Assembly: GCA_027922465.2 (NCBI GenBank)
Contig: BQMF02000286.1
Span: forward strand, 62,001-126,000
Reading direction: 5' to 3'
Length of the DNA stretch: 64,000 nucleotides
From: Turritopsis dohrnii
Taxonomy: Eukaryota; Cnidaria; Hydrozoa; Anthoathecata; Oceaniidae
Shown here: positions 11,421 through 21,583 of the stretch, one piece after another
How the letters are laid out: every line of letters begins with the position of its first letter
How positions within the stretch are numbered: the first letter of the stretch is position 1
Notes under the pieces: model-generated
What the model was told of the DNA's origin: nothing
The model's database searches: none
What the model saw: the letters and a program-made list of their open reading frames with translations, nothing else
Position numbers and translations under genes: made by a program

Positions 11421-11565
11421 TTAATGGTAGTGTTGCAATGGATGGTTGAACCAGATGTAGATTAAAAGAAAATGAAGAAAGTATTTGAAACTCAATGTAA
11501 GTTAAAATCTTTTTGACAATTAAGCACTGTTTTCCAGTATGCAAGTGGGAAAGAGGAGAAAACCT

Positions 11566-11701
11566 ATTCCCAGGGTGTGATTTTGTTGTAAAACCACTGC
11601 GAAGAAGTACATTTCAATAAAGTCATACACACAAATTCAATGAAAATGCTCTTCGTCGGAGTCTCTTTTGACGATTTTTCTCACTGGGATGCCTTTCATC
11701 A
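11566..11701. mobile_element. 'CCCAGTGGG' MITE, copy 3
   Basis: The left end is ATTCCCAGGGTGTGA and the right end TCTCACTGGGATG. The internal palindrome (CCACTGCGAAGAAG...CTTCGTCGGAG) is conserved with other copies. Confidence 0.65.
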
Positions 11702-12064
11702 TAATATACATTGTCCTTCACTCGCAGAATAGAAAGAGTGTCATTATCACGCGTGGCGTTAACGTCACAGATATACACAATAGTGTTTGGTATCCGGTTA
11801 CAAATGCAAAATGTTTACTCTCCATCTTAGGGGTTAAATAACTGCAAACAGAACCCACAAACCGGAGGAAAAGTTATAGTAAGCTGGAGTGTGAATGTAT
11901 TTACATACTCGTCATTCCATGCCTAAACACTTGAAATTTTCCGATCTGAAACTCGTCCTTATGCGGAATAAGGCGAACCAACCTAAGGTTATGTTATATT
12001 CAATATCGAGTTGTTTACTTCCATGGAGTCGGAATTCGAGCGAGCATGTCATCGATGGGCTGGT

Positions 12065-12269
12065 GATTTCTTAAAATTTTCTCGCTTTTTTGTTTAGTAG
12101 TAAAGGTTTCTTAAATTTTTGGAGGCTTTACTAGTCGGTTTCTTATAAACGGGATTCTTCTAAAAAAAGAATACGTGTACATTATAGTTCATCTAACAAT
12201 TTGAAAACATCAAACTTTGTAAACCTTGTGAAATTTTTTTGTGTAAGTGAGGCTTAGGTTCAGGCTATG
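12065..12269. repeat. dispersed repeat, copy A of the GGCTTAGGTTCAGGC module
   Basis: Nearly identical to 16082-16288 over about 205 bp (for example TTTGGAGGCTTTAC, AATTTGAAAACATCAAACTT). It ends GAGGCTTAGGTTCAGGCTAT. No coding capacity is seen. Confidence 0.8.
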
Positions 12270-12859
12270 AACACGTGAATAATCATAAATTCTGTTTATT
12301 TGTTTGTATTTCCATGGTTTCCATAAAGCCTTCATGCAACAAGCAATCACGATAGAACGTCACATACAGGCGTATATGTGACATACTTGGTATGGAAGTG
12401 AACTGGTAAAACAGCTTTCGTGTCGAGAATTAAAAATATCAAGTGGAACCTTAGTATGTTGTATTACTTTCATAAGCACGCAATCATTTTCTTTGCTTTG
12501 AACTATTTTTCATTTGCTAAACTTTCAAAACCTCAAAAAGACAAGCATTTTTCATCCATACTACATTGGATATGTTTGCTGTACGGTTTTATTTTCAATC
12601 TCCCAAGAGCTATAAACATGAACTGTAAGATCTCGGAAACGTTGTTGTTAATGATTTCCTATTCTCAACATTAAAAGCGATAACCTTTTGAAGATGTCAT
12701 CTCTGACGAATGCAAAAACTCATCCGTCACAATTCATTTTAGTAAAAATCGCTCAAAAGCTTTTTTGTTCTGTCTTCCGTATCAAGTAAATGCTGTATAC
12801 ATTGTTTACTATAAACCTGTGTGCTTTTTCATAGGTTGCAAATCTACAAAAAATTCAAG

Positions 12860-13069
12860 ATGAACGGTCTTTGGGCGATTATTTGGTTTCTAGCATTGAT
12901 TTTTATTGGTTGGCCTATTGGGTTCTTTTGTGCTGGCTGGTACGTGTTCTGTCTACCTTTCGAAGTATGCATAGATCAACTGAAAAGCCTTAACGAAATA
13001 TTCTTCAAAGGCGTCAAGTTGCCATGGGAGATAGCTCATCGAATGAAAGAAGGAAAAGCCGGATGGTAG
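12860..13069 (+). CDS. 69-aa Cys/Trp-rich membrane microprotein, copy 3
   Basis: The ATG at 12860 begins MNGLWAIIWFLALIFIGWPI. The sequence matches copy 1 closely, including GFFCAGWYV, LPFEVCID, LKSLNE and GVKLPWEIAHRMKEG, and ends GW. An in-frame upstream ATG at 12821 is not favoured, because a good acceptor (CTTTTTCATAG) ends at 12834 between the two and the family starts at MN. It is on the plus strand while copies 1 and 2 are on the minus strand, so the cluster arose with at least one inversion. It probably sits in a membrane with a short helical hairpin. Function unknown. Confidence 0.77.
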   Translation: MNGLWAIIWFLALIFIGWPIGFFCAGWYVFCLPFEVCIDQLKSLNEIFFKGVKLPWEIAHRMKEGKAGW

Positions 13070-13559
13070 AATAGCGCATGCGCACATTGTTTATTTCTTT
13101 TGGAACTTTTAGTTATATTTTTGTGATGTTGCCGATATCCTGTTTCGTCATGCTTGTTGGTTCCTGTTTTTTTTCAGTTTGTATATATTAAGTCAGCAAA
13201 TTTGTCAGCATTTTAAACATTCCATTAATCTTTTTCTTTCGCAGTAACATTAGCGCCGAGAAGGTGGTCACTTTCCTCCCACCCACCCCGCCCCGACATA
13301 AAGACGTTAAACATGGCGAAAGATAGATGTTTTTATGAAATAATCAGCCTTCCCAAACTCTCATCTGTTTGTTTGCCGATCGAAAAGATTAAACTAAAAG
13401 ATATAAAAGATATATCTCGAAGTACTTACGCACTTTTGTTGGAAAATATTTTCAATAACTCGAACATTTGGTGTCACGTGATACAAAACAGTATATCAGC
13501 TACCTTAACATGCATCATTTCCGCAACCTCCTTCTGTCAAATTATTCTTTATTCCAATT

Positions 13560-13561
<2 letters not shown>

Positions 13562-13613
<52 letters not shown>
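13562..13613. repeat. (TAA)n microsatellite
   Basis: A run of about 17 TAA/AAT units forming the 3' tail of the minus-strand retrotransposon. Confidence 0.95.
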
Positions 13614-13615
<2 letters not shown>

Positions 13616-14720
13616 ATTTATTTCAGCATTTCCAATAAAATACAATTGGCTCTTCATCTGAAATTTGTATGAGTACTGTATGTGGATGGCGTTAATACAA
13701 AACTTATTTTAATTTTTTTTTTTTTTTTTTTTTAAGTAAATGAAGTTCTGGCAACAGCCTTGTCTAACAAGTAAGCTTTCAGTGTGTTTCTGAACGTGGA
13801 TAAACTTGAACATTTCCTTAATGGCTTCGGTAGAGTGTTGAAAATCGAGGTAGCTTCATACTGGAAGGTTTTCGCTTTATCGGTGCTTTTCAGTAGTACT
13901 CCGGTGCGGCTGCTATTATTACGTAGTGAGCGAACGTCATTTTTCTTTGCGACCTTGATGTTACAGGGAATGTTTGGGTCATTGAGGGACTTGAATGTGA
14001 GCATGGCAATAGCATATTCGTATCTTTCTAGAATTGGTAACCAAGATAGTTTGGTAACATCATCAATAGTTCCATATCTACCGAATACAAAACCAGCAGC
14101 AGCGTTTTGAACTTTTTGCAGTCGTTTGATTAGATAAAGAGGTGTCGTGCCGATGTAGATGGAATTCCCATAATCAAGTTTAGATAGGATTAGTGCATTT
14201 ACTAGTTGGTTCTTTAATTTGTAGGGCACCAGTCGTTTCAGCAACCTTAGCAATTTCAATGTGGCGTAACAGCTACGGATGATGTTGTTTATGTGTTCTT
14301 TCCATTCTAGGTGTTTATTGAAGGTGACACCAAGAATTTTTAGACTTGTTGTTGATGTAAGTTCTTGGCCATCACATGTAATCATGTTTTTTGTGTTGAG
14401 ATGGTGCAGACGTGATAGTTTTTTTGGTGCTAAATACCATCGTTTTGGTTTTATTGTTATTGAAGACCAAGTTTGAAGCATTTGACCAACTTTTTAGATT
14501 CATGAGATCAGAGGTTAGTTCCGTAGCTTTATGGGTTAGGTTGGCTGGTTTGCAATGTCCGTAAAGGGTAGTGTCATCGGCATATTGAAGGGAATCGGAC
14601 GTTTGAAGATATTTGGGCATGTCAATCACATAAAGATTAAATAGAGTAGGGCCAAGAATTGAGCCTTGTGGGATTCCAAAACGACTTGTTAGTAAGGTTG
14701 ATGATTTTATCATCGACAAT
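13562..14720 (-). mobile_element. 5'-truncated, frameshifted non-LTR retrotransposon (RT C-terminal half)
   Basis: Two minus-strand frames join across a frameshift near 14420. The upstream frame (14719 down) starts within the reverse transcriptase (FGIPQGSILGPTLFNLYV) and carries the catalytic LQYADDTTLYG. The downstream frame continues with LKILGVTFNKHLEWKEHI and a thumb/C-terminal region to the stop at 13732. This is typical of the Jockey/CR1-like superfamily. The 3' UTR (13731-13614) ends in a (TTA)n tail, visible on the plus strand as (TAA)n at 13562-13613. The 5' end is lost and the element cannot be active. Confidence 0.85.
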
Positions 14721-15179
14721 TTGATTTCACAAATTCAAAATGATCACTACCAATTCGTACTACGTGGACATTTTCATTTATGGAGATTTAGAAAAATCAT
14801 GTTCTATTTACACGAGTCTATTATTTTTCTATACTTTTGTGTGGATTTATATACAACTTGGTCGAGTTGTTCATGAATTGTTCAAATTTTTATGAAAATT
14901 CGAGAACTTTTGAAAATTGGTCCAAATTTAGTCGGAATTTGGATTTTCATGCTCTGCAATCGTTTTACTTCAATTTTGGATTTGCTAAACCTGCTAGCTT
15001 AATGGGTCTACTCCCATTTAAATGATGTTAGTAACACTACCAGCCATTATAGTTGGTGCTTGAGTGGAAATGAACGGTGTACTGACAATTTATTGGTTGT
15101 CATCGCTATGGTGTTGGCTTCAAAAAGAGAGGGACAGGTCGTTACGTTGAGTAATACAATAATTTTAGTATTTTTGTTG

Positions 15180-15400
15180 GAAAAGGCCTAAACATGATAA
15201 ATGAGAATGTCTATATATATTAATAGCCGATTCTCTGTCTGTGTGTCTGTCTGTCTGTCCGTCACGCAAAATGGTAGATTGAGTTGTGAGAGAAATTATT
15301 TCTTTTCTTGTAAGCGACGTCAGTGCGAAATTTCGTATTTCTATGCTTTTAAGCTAATGAACTAAAGTCGACAAAAAACTGTGTCAGCAGTTTTCTTGTG
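15180..15400. repeat. CTGTCTGT-bearing repeat
   Basis: Contains CTATATATATTAATAGCCG, then a TCTGTCTGTGTGTCTGTCTG tract and GTCCGTCACGCAAA. It also carries GAAATTTCGTATTTCTATG, 17 bases of which recur in the small palindrome inserted at 34609-34636. The boundaries are unclear. Confidence 0.4.
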
Positions 15401-15648
15401 AGATAATCTCCACAAAAGAGCCAATCATTTGTTTACTTTGTTTGAGCGCTTTGTTAATAATAAACAGCTGCTCGTTCCCAGACAATTTCCCAATTGTTCT
15501 ATTTCTGATGACATCAGCATAGTGCAACCCTCGATGTCTTTTAGTTTTCTCTTTTGGTATAAAGATGAATCATCAGCGTATTGTAGAGTGTATTGTGTAG
15601 AGTATTATACTTCGACCATACAATCAACGTAGCTCATTCAGTTTTTAT

Positions 15649-15820
15649 ACCCAATCTAGTAGGGAAACTTTCTTGAAAGTTTTGAGATTTTTCTAGAGAA
15701 AGTTTCTTATTGGGTCTCTAAAACATCAAATCTTTCTGAAACAAATCAACCAATCAAAGGGAATATCTAAAGTCATCATCATTTTCAAAACAAAAGATGA
15801 AAACAACATAACAAGATCTC
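15649..15820. repeat. dispersed repeat, copy B
   Basis: Direct copy of 10453-10612. It is followed about 260 bp later by the second shared module. Confidence 0.7.
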
Positions 15821-16081
15821 ATGTCAAAACATCATCTCCATACCGTCCACGTCTTTTAAGTCAATATAATCTTTGGTACCATCATCATTACACGCTTGAA
15901 GACTCGATTGTTCCATGTGACTCGACCAGTATATCAGTCTTTGTAATGAATCTTCGATTTCGATTTCGGAGCGGGTGATTGTGCAACCGATCTGTTTCGT
16001 AATCGATACACTTTATTGCATTTTTTCTTTTTTTTTCTTTTTTTTTCTTTTTTTCTTTTTTTTGCTTTTCAATTATTTGAT

Positions 16082-16288
16082 GAGTTTCTTAAAATTTTCT
16101 TGCTTTTTTTGTTTAGTAGTAAAAGTTTCTTAAATTTTTGGAGGCTTTACAAGTCGGTTTCTTATAAACGGGATTCTTATAAAAAAAGAATACGTGTATA
16201 TTATAGTTCATCTAACAATTTGAAAACATCAAACTTTGTAAACCTTGTAAAATTTGTTTGTATAAGTGAGGCTTAGGTTCAGGCTATG
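16082..16288. repeat. dispersed repeat, copy B of the GGCTTAGGTTCAGGC module
   Basis: Direct copy of 12065-12269 with only scattered substitutions. Confidence 0.8.
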
Positions 16289-16788
16289 CCTCGTTCTTTC
16301 AGACTATTTTAAGAAGCTTTAACCGAGAAGTTTGATACTTTCAAATTATTAGATGGATATTCTCTTTAAGATACTATAAAGTATTTTGTTGAGCTGGTAA
16401 TCAAATCATACAGAAAGTAACGTTGTGTGAAAAAATGTATCCACGGAAACAAGGCTATCCTGATGATATTCACTACCCTTTGCATTGCGAATCTTTTGTG
16501 TTCATTTCCAGTCGAGAGTTTCTGAGCTTTTAGATTAGATGTTACAGTGGTCAGGTAGAAAGTGAGCTCCGAAAAGTGCGCCCTGAATTTCCTATCCAAT
16601 CAAATCAATCATATGGTTATGGCGGACTTATAATGGCAGTTCCACTGATATCTGACGTCATAGACAGATATGAAAATTTGACGTCATCTACAAAATAACT
16701 GCTTTTTGTAAGAGCTCTCAGTAGTGTAAGACGTGTTTAGAGAAAGAGAAAATTATATCGAGTTTGTTGTTTTAGAATCTTTATCGTA

Positions 16789-17644
16789 ATGGAATCGTAT
16801 TCTACGAAGCCATTTACTATTTCACAGCAACGTGTGGTGATGAGGAAACTTCAATCACTCAGCGAAGAACATCGTCATCATCTGACGAGTAAGTACGACT
16901 TCGCTGGCATTGCTCAACGTATCGACCGATATTTGAGCTTCGAACGTAAACAAAGAATGATGGTCAACGAGCCACAATGTCTGAACATCTACAATCAGCT
17001 TAGAAGAGGTTACTATGAAGCTGAGTTTAATGTTTTCGGTAAGTGAAAATTTATAGATTTTGATATAAACAAAAACTTCTTTTAAGAATACTTAAAGTCT
17101 GAGAAACTTTGAAGGAATTTCCTTATGATATGATCACACACAAACATCTAAAATATTTTTGCATTTTATTTTAGGAGTCCAGCATGACCCGAATATGAAC
17201 CTATACGGAACAGATTATGGTATTCATGATGGAAATGGTATTCTCAACAACAACAAAAGCCAACCTAACCCATCCGCTGGAGACAATCAAGCTGTCCAAA
17301 AGGATAAGATGAGGAAAACCATATCTGTTTCGATGTATTTACAACGAAACTCCACGCTATCTCACCAGCAACGTACTCAAACCCAGAAGAAGGATGTTGA
17401 GCTTCTCAACTCAAACATGCCGAAGAAAAGTCGTTCTAAAGGAGATAACGCGAGTTTGTGTTCTGTTGATGAGAAAGGTCAAAAACGAAAGCTTGATGTC
17501 GAGGAAGAAGAAATTTATTATGACAGGAAGATGGGCAAATGCTTTCGAGCTTCCCCACCTGAACATGGCGACAGGATTATATCGTGGGTGGCGACTCAAG
17601 CAAAGTATAAACAACATATTCCTCCTCACACACGAAACATTTGA
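16789..17644 (+). CDS. unrecognised 239-aa basic protein, 2 exons
   Basis: Exon 1 is 16789-17038 and exon 2 is 17175-17644. The intron has GTAAGTG and TTTTAG sites and phase 1, and the total is 720 nt including the stop. The N-terminal 85 residues are rich in Q, R, H and E and probably helical (QQRVVMRKLQSLSEEHRHHL, FERKQRMM, YNQLRRGYYEAEF). The C-terminal part is polar and probably disordered, with possible nuclear-localisation clusters (PKKSRSKG, GQKRKLDVEEEE), ending RISWVATQAKY-like and HTRNI. An AATAAA at about 17754 fits a poly(A) signal. I know no family that matches. The clean splice junctions and coding texture make it a credible gene. It could be a lineage-restricted nuclear protein, which is an inference. 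Confidence 0.65.
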
Positions 17645-19034
17645 AGTTTTAAAAACAAATGTAACAGACGTGTATATATAATAGGATATTTTAAAATTAG
17701 GTATTTTCTTTTGTAATTTTTTATAAGGAAAAACTTTGTAAGAAGTCCTTATAAATAAAAGAAAACATTTTGCATTCGACAATGAGAACGTGGAAAAAAA
17801 GTTGAAGAAAGGTTTGTTATCAACCGTCAAGTAAAAGTCACGTGACACTGCAATGCAATGGTTTCTCTTATTTTGATTTTTTAGTGAGTGCATTCTTGAC
17901 GCATGCAATGCAACAAACTGCCTTGCATATGCTCCAAATATTGCATACTTGCTTTAACCTCAAACTCAGAGTCTTTTGCCTTTACGATGCATGGACAAAC
18001 GACGGAATAGAAAAGAGAGTGTTTTTATTACATATTCCTGAATTTCAATTTTATTTCTACGGAAAAAAAAGTTAGACATAAATCTAAGAACGTGTTTTTC
18101 CCCTGCAATACCAAAAAAACCCTAACGAACCTGTCTATTCTTCTCTCATTTACCTTTGAGGGAGGATTGACTAGAAAAGCGATGTATCCAGTGTGTTTCA
18201 TGTGTTGTTTACATAGCAGAGAACACAACTGGTATGCCGGCACACCACTAGCACACTGGCTGGACAAGATATCGATCGATATTTGGAAACCCTTTTTTCT
18301 CTTGTTGGTTCATGATTGGAAGTCCTTTTTTTGCATTGTATTTACATGTACTTGTTCTCCTATGGTGTTAATGGCGTTTTTGGTATAAACTTTGATTGAT
18401 TTCAAGAAGGTCTTCACCACACACACACAACAGGAGCAGAGCGCAGGCACTGGACACTGCTGGAGAGCCAGAGACAGACAGAGAGAGTGTAGAGATTTGT
18501 TTATGTTGCGAATTCTTTAAGTCTGGGGAAAGTCATGTGATTTGAACTTTATTAAAAAAAATTAAGTATTATCATAAAATAAGTCAAATAAAAAAGTTTT
18601 GTACGTCAATAATCATCACTTCAGTGTTTAGCTATTTCTCAACAAATTATTGTCTGTCTAAGTATTGCAAAAATTACATTACAAGAAAGCCCTTCTACAG
18701 TACTTTTATTGATACTAGCCGCCCATGTTCAGCATGTGTGGCGTTGTTTGACCCCCTACAGTTCACGAAAAGTAAAATTAAGTAATTGTGATCGAAAGTA
18801 TGCCCATGTTGTAGAGCTTGAAAAAATAATCAAAAAAATGTATGGGATTGTTCCACTACGACCAACTGTTACAAAGATATCATCGTTCAGAAATTTTCAT
18901 GACGTCACAGACCCGTACTCCAAAAAATTTAGCCTAAATTTGAGTATGCACAGTATGCAGATAATTTATCAAGTTTTGTTTTGAAGACATTCTTAGCCCT
19001 GTAGTAAAATGTAAAAGTTGCGTTTACATGAAAG

Positions 19035-19138
19035 AAATTTCACATCCGGGCTGAACTCAGCCCGGGCTGGAAATCCCATCTCGGCAAAGCTCTGCCGAGA
19101 TTTCCAGCTCGGGCTGAGTTCAGCGCAGGTGTGAAATT
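19035..19138. repeat. long hairpin, about 45-bp arms
   Basis: The left arm runs from AAATTTCACATC through GGGCTGAACTCAGCCC to ATCTCGGCA. The right arm mirrors it from TGCCGAGAT through GGGCTGAGTTCAG to GGTGTGAAATTT, around a short AAGCTC loop. Inside each arm is a nested GGGCTGAxxTCAGC palindrome. A related GGGCTGA/CAGCCCGG pair occurs at about 19442-19515. Confidence 0.85.
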
Positions 19139-19539
19139 TTTTTCACACCTAAAAAAATTTACACTTTACTGCTTTGTTTCAGCAAAAAAGTAAATCAAAA
19201 ATCAAAAATACAATAAGGATTATAACGTTGACAAGTATAAACAGAAGGAAAGCCATATGGCTGTATCTATTCGAATGACATAAAATATTTTAGATCCCCT
19301 AAGTTTTCATCTGATGAAGAAAATGCAACTCAAAAATACATAAATTTGAAAAAGATCTCATAAAAAAGGTATGCACTAGTGCTCTGGAAAAATTAAAGAA
19401 ATTTGCATAATTTTTTGACTGAATAGTTTTTTTCATAACACTGGGCTGAATGTATCCATATAAGTGCTCTTATATTCCAGCCCGGTACCGAGATGAAATT
19501 TCAACCCGGGATGAAAATTCTCATAAACAACCCCTTAGA

Positions 19540-20260
19540 TCAAACAACAACTCTCAAAGTATAAATATCCCTAAAGTCTGAAATAAAACTATAAATAAAA
19601 CTATAAATATCCTAAAACAAATATAAACTATAACTTTAAACCCTAAATGCTAATAACTTCATGCACTCAGTAAGTTTTTTGTAAATTAACTGACTCGATT
19701 TTAAGTTGAACAGATTCTGTTTCAAGAATTAGCTATAATTCTGATAAAAGCCTGGAAATGATAGATTGGATAGAACTTTAAAATTCTGACCTTTTTACCT
19801 CAGTTACTTAAAGGTCAACAAGAAAAATACCAATATAATATAAGATATTATGAAACTAAAAACCTAAGAAATAAACCTAGTGAAATACTACAGGTGGGAG
19901 CTATGATGGAACTATTTAGCAATACAATGACTTCTGAGAGCTTTTCCATTCGCTCAGTAGTTCAAATGATTTGAACTACCAGGCGAATGAGATTGCATCA
20001 GCCAATCAAAAATCAGATCGCTCATTCGTGCAACTACAGCGAATGAACTGAAAACCAGCCGTAAGAGCTACAGCTGCTAGATACTGTAAGTTTACTTGGA
20101 GTAAGTCAATAAGTGTCACATCTAAATAGAAACTTTAAAAAGTCTTCTTTTTAACAAAAAAGGGCATTACAAGAGACTACAGGAAACAGTTGACTACTAG
20201 TTATGCATTTTAATAAAAAAGTAAGTCATATAAAAAGAACCAGCCCCCACACCTCCTTAT
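19540..20260. repeat. large dispersed repeat, copy A (empty site)
   Basis: Direct copy of 54777-55432. Shared blocks include CAAACAACAACTCTCAA, GACTCGATTTTAAGTTGAAC and CCAGCCCCCACACCTCCTTA. It lacks the 179-bp insertion present in the other copy. A local inverted repeat (about 19953-20000, TTCGCTCAGTAGTTCAAAT and its complement) is specific to this copy. Confidence 0.85.
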
Positions 20261-20297
20261 AGATGCTTAGACTCCTTATAGATGCTTAGATGCTTAG

Positions 20298-20298
<1 letters not shown>

Positions 20299-20330
<32 letters not shown>
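20299..20330. repeat. poly(C) run, 32 nt
   Basis: A homopolymer at the end of the dispersed repeat. The other copy has poly(A) then poly(G) here. The length may be an assembly estimate. Confidence 0.9.
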
Positions 20331-20331
<1 letters not shown>

Positions 20332-21583
20332 ATATCTGGGGGGTTCATACCATGAGTTAACTACTATCTTAATGCATCAAGAATATGCACTGCATAAATT
20401 AAATGAAACATTTTCAAAACAAAATATCTCTAAACCTATATACAAACAACAATGAAATACTGAAAAGTGATTTGTCAGACAGCTTTTTGAGCTGTGTCAT
20501 ACTAAATATCGTTTTGGATCCAAGAATTTCTTTAATAATATTGAAAGATGCTCCTTTTCATTTTCTTGATAAAAGTTTTTTGATCAAATAAATTTTATTC
20601 AAATATAAAACTGTTCCTTCGTTAATTGTTTGACGTACATGTATTGTAAACGTTATTGTGAGAAATTGAAAATTGAAGATTATACTTAACATGTACGTAA
20701 ACATGTCTTGGTTGTTTTTGCTAGCCTCTATAAATAAATACTGACCTCTGATAGCTACATGTGCAGTGACTGAATTGGAATGTGTTCTTTAGTATTTGCA
20801 GTTGTTGGAAGATACGAAATGTATAATGTTGACAATCTTAACATACATAATCATTTTTTAATGATTTTTTTGTTGTAAACTGTTTTATTCGTTCATATTT
20901 TACACAATTGATTATCTATACATTTGTGTAAAGTTTCAATGCTGTTTCTTTCAGACTATCTAGTATTAAAAGGCCTGTGTTAGGGACACATATATTAGGA
21001 ACATATAGGAACACTCATTCCTATTGAATATTTTCATACGCATGTCAGTTGAACAATGAAAAAACATTTCTATTTCTTTCAATATAAAATATTTTCTGGA
21101 ACTGCTTCTGTTGAACTTTCCACTCCCCCCATCTACAAATCAAGGAAATATCCAATTGCTAATAATTTTGAAAACATTTCTTAATAAGCAATGACTTCCG
21201 TTTTATCTTTCCAAGAAAGTGTCCACGGCCTTAATCAGGGTTAAATTGACATCATCTTTGATTTAGGAAACTCATTGGCCAAACACTGATTGAGAGTGGC
21301 TTCATCCCAAAATGCAAAATAGAGCAATTATTTGTGCAACATGTTTTAAGATCAGATTCAGCATTGTTTTTGTATTCATAAACATTCATAAAGTTCGGAT
21401 GGAATTTGGAAATTCTAGTTAATTTTCAATTGTAAAGTGGCCTTAAAACAGCTACACATAATGATGGATTGCAGCCCCAAAAAGACCAAAAAAAAAACTT
21501 GAGGGTTCTCAACAATTTCGTTCTTTTTGTATTGAATTTTGCGTAATGTAGCAATTTTTTCATTAAATTTGTGTCATTTTTAG

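Larger units (their letters stand above)
9699..12859. other. intergenic, repeat-rich
   Basis: The region contains a repeat at 10453-10612 shared with 15649-15820, MITE copies at 10698-10827 and 11566-11701, a non-LTR retrotransposon tail at 10861-11420 that includes a 130-bp tandem duplication, and a repeat at 12065-12269 shared with 16082-16288. No host gene is seen before the microprotein at 12860. Confidence 0.55.
13070..16788. other. intergenic, dominated by a retrotransposon and dispersed repeats
   Basis: Holds the non-LTR element at 13562-14720, a (GTCT)-rich repeat near 15230-15265, the repeat copies at 15649-15820 and 16082-16288, and a T/C-rich tract at 16016-16070. An open frame at 13313-13564 has no family resemblance and is not called. 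Confidence 0.55.
17645..21583. other. intergenic/upstream of SON; repeats only
   Basis: The 5' exon of SON should lie here or further left, but I could not find one ending in phase 1 with a recognisable N-terminus. The region contains a large hairpin at 19035-19138, a dispersed repeat at 19540-20260 and a poly(C) run at 20299-20330. Confidence 0.5.

Noticed and set aside
13784..14476. Plus-strand open frames opposite the retrotransposon
   Set aside because: Antisense shadows of the reverse transcriptase frame.
15230..15265. CTGTCTGTCTG tract as the start of a Helitron
   Set aside because: I could not find a matching CTRR end with a terminal hairpin, so no Helitron is called.
17411..17908. 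165-aa minus-strand open frame
   Set aside because: Overlaps exon 2 of the spliced plus-strand gene and its 3' UTR, with no coding signature.
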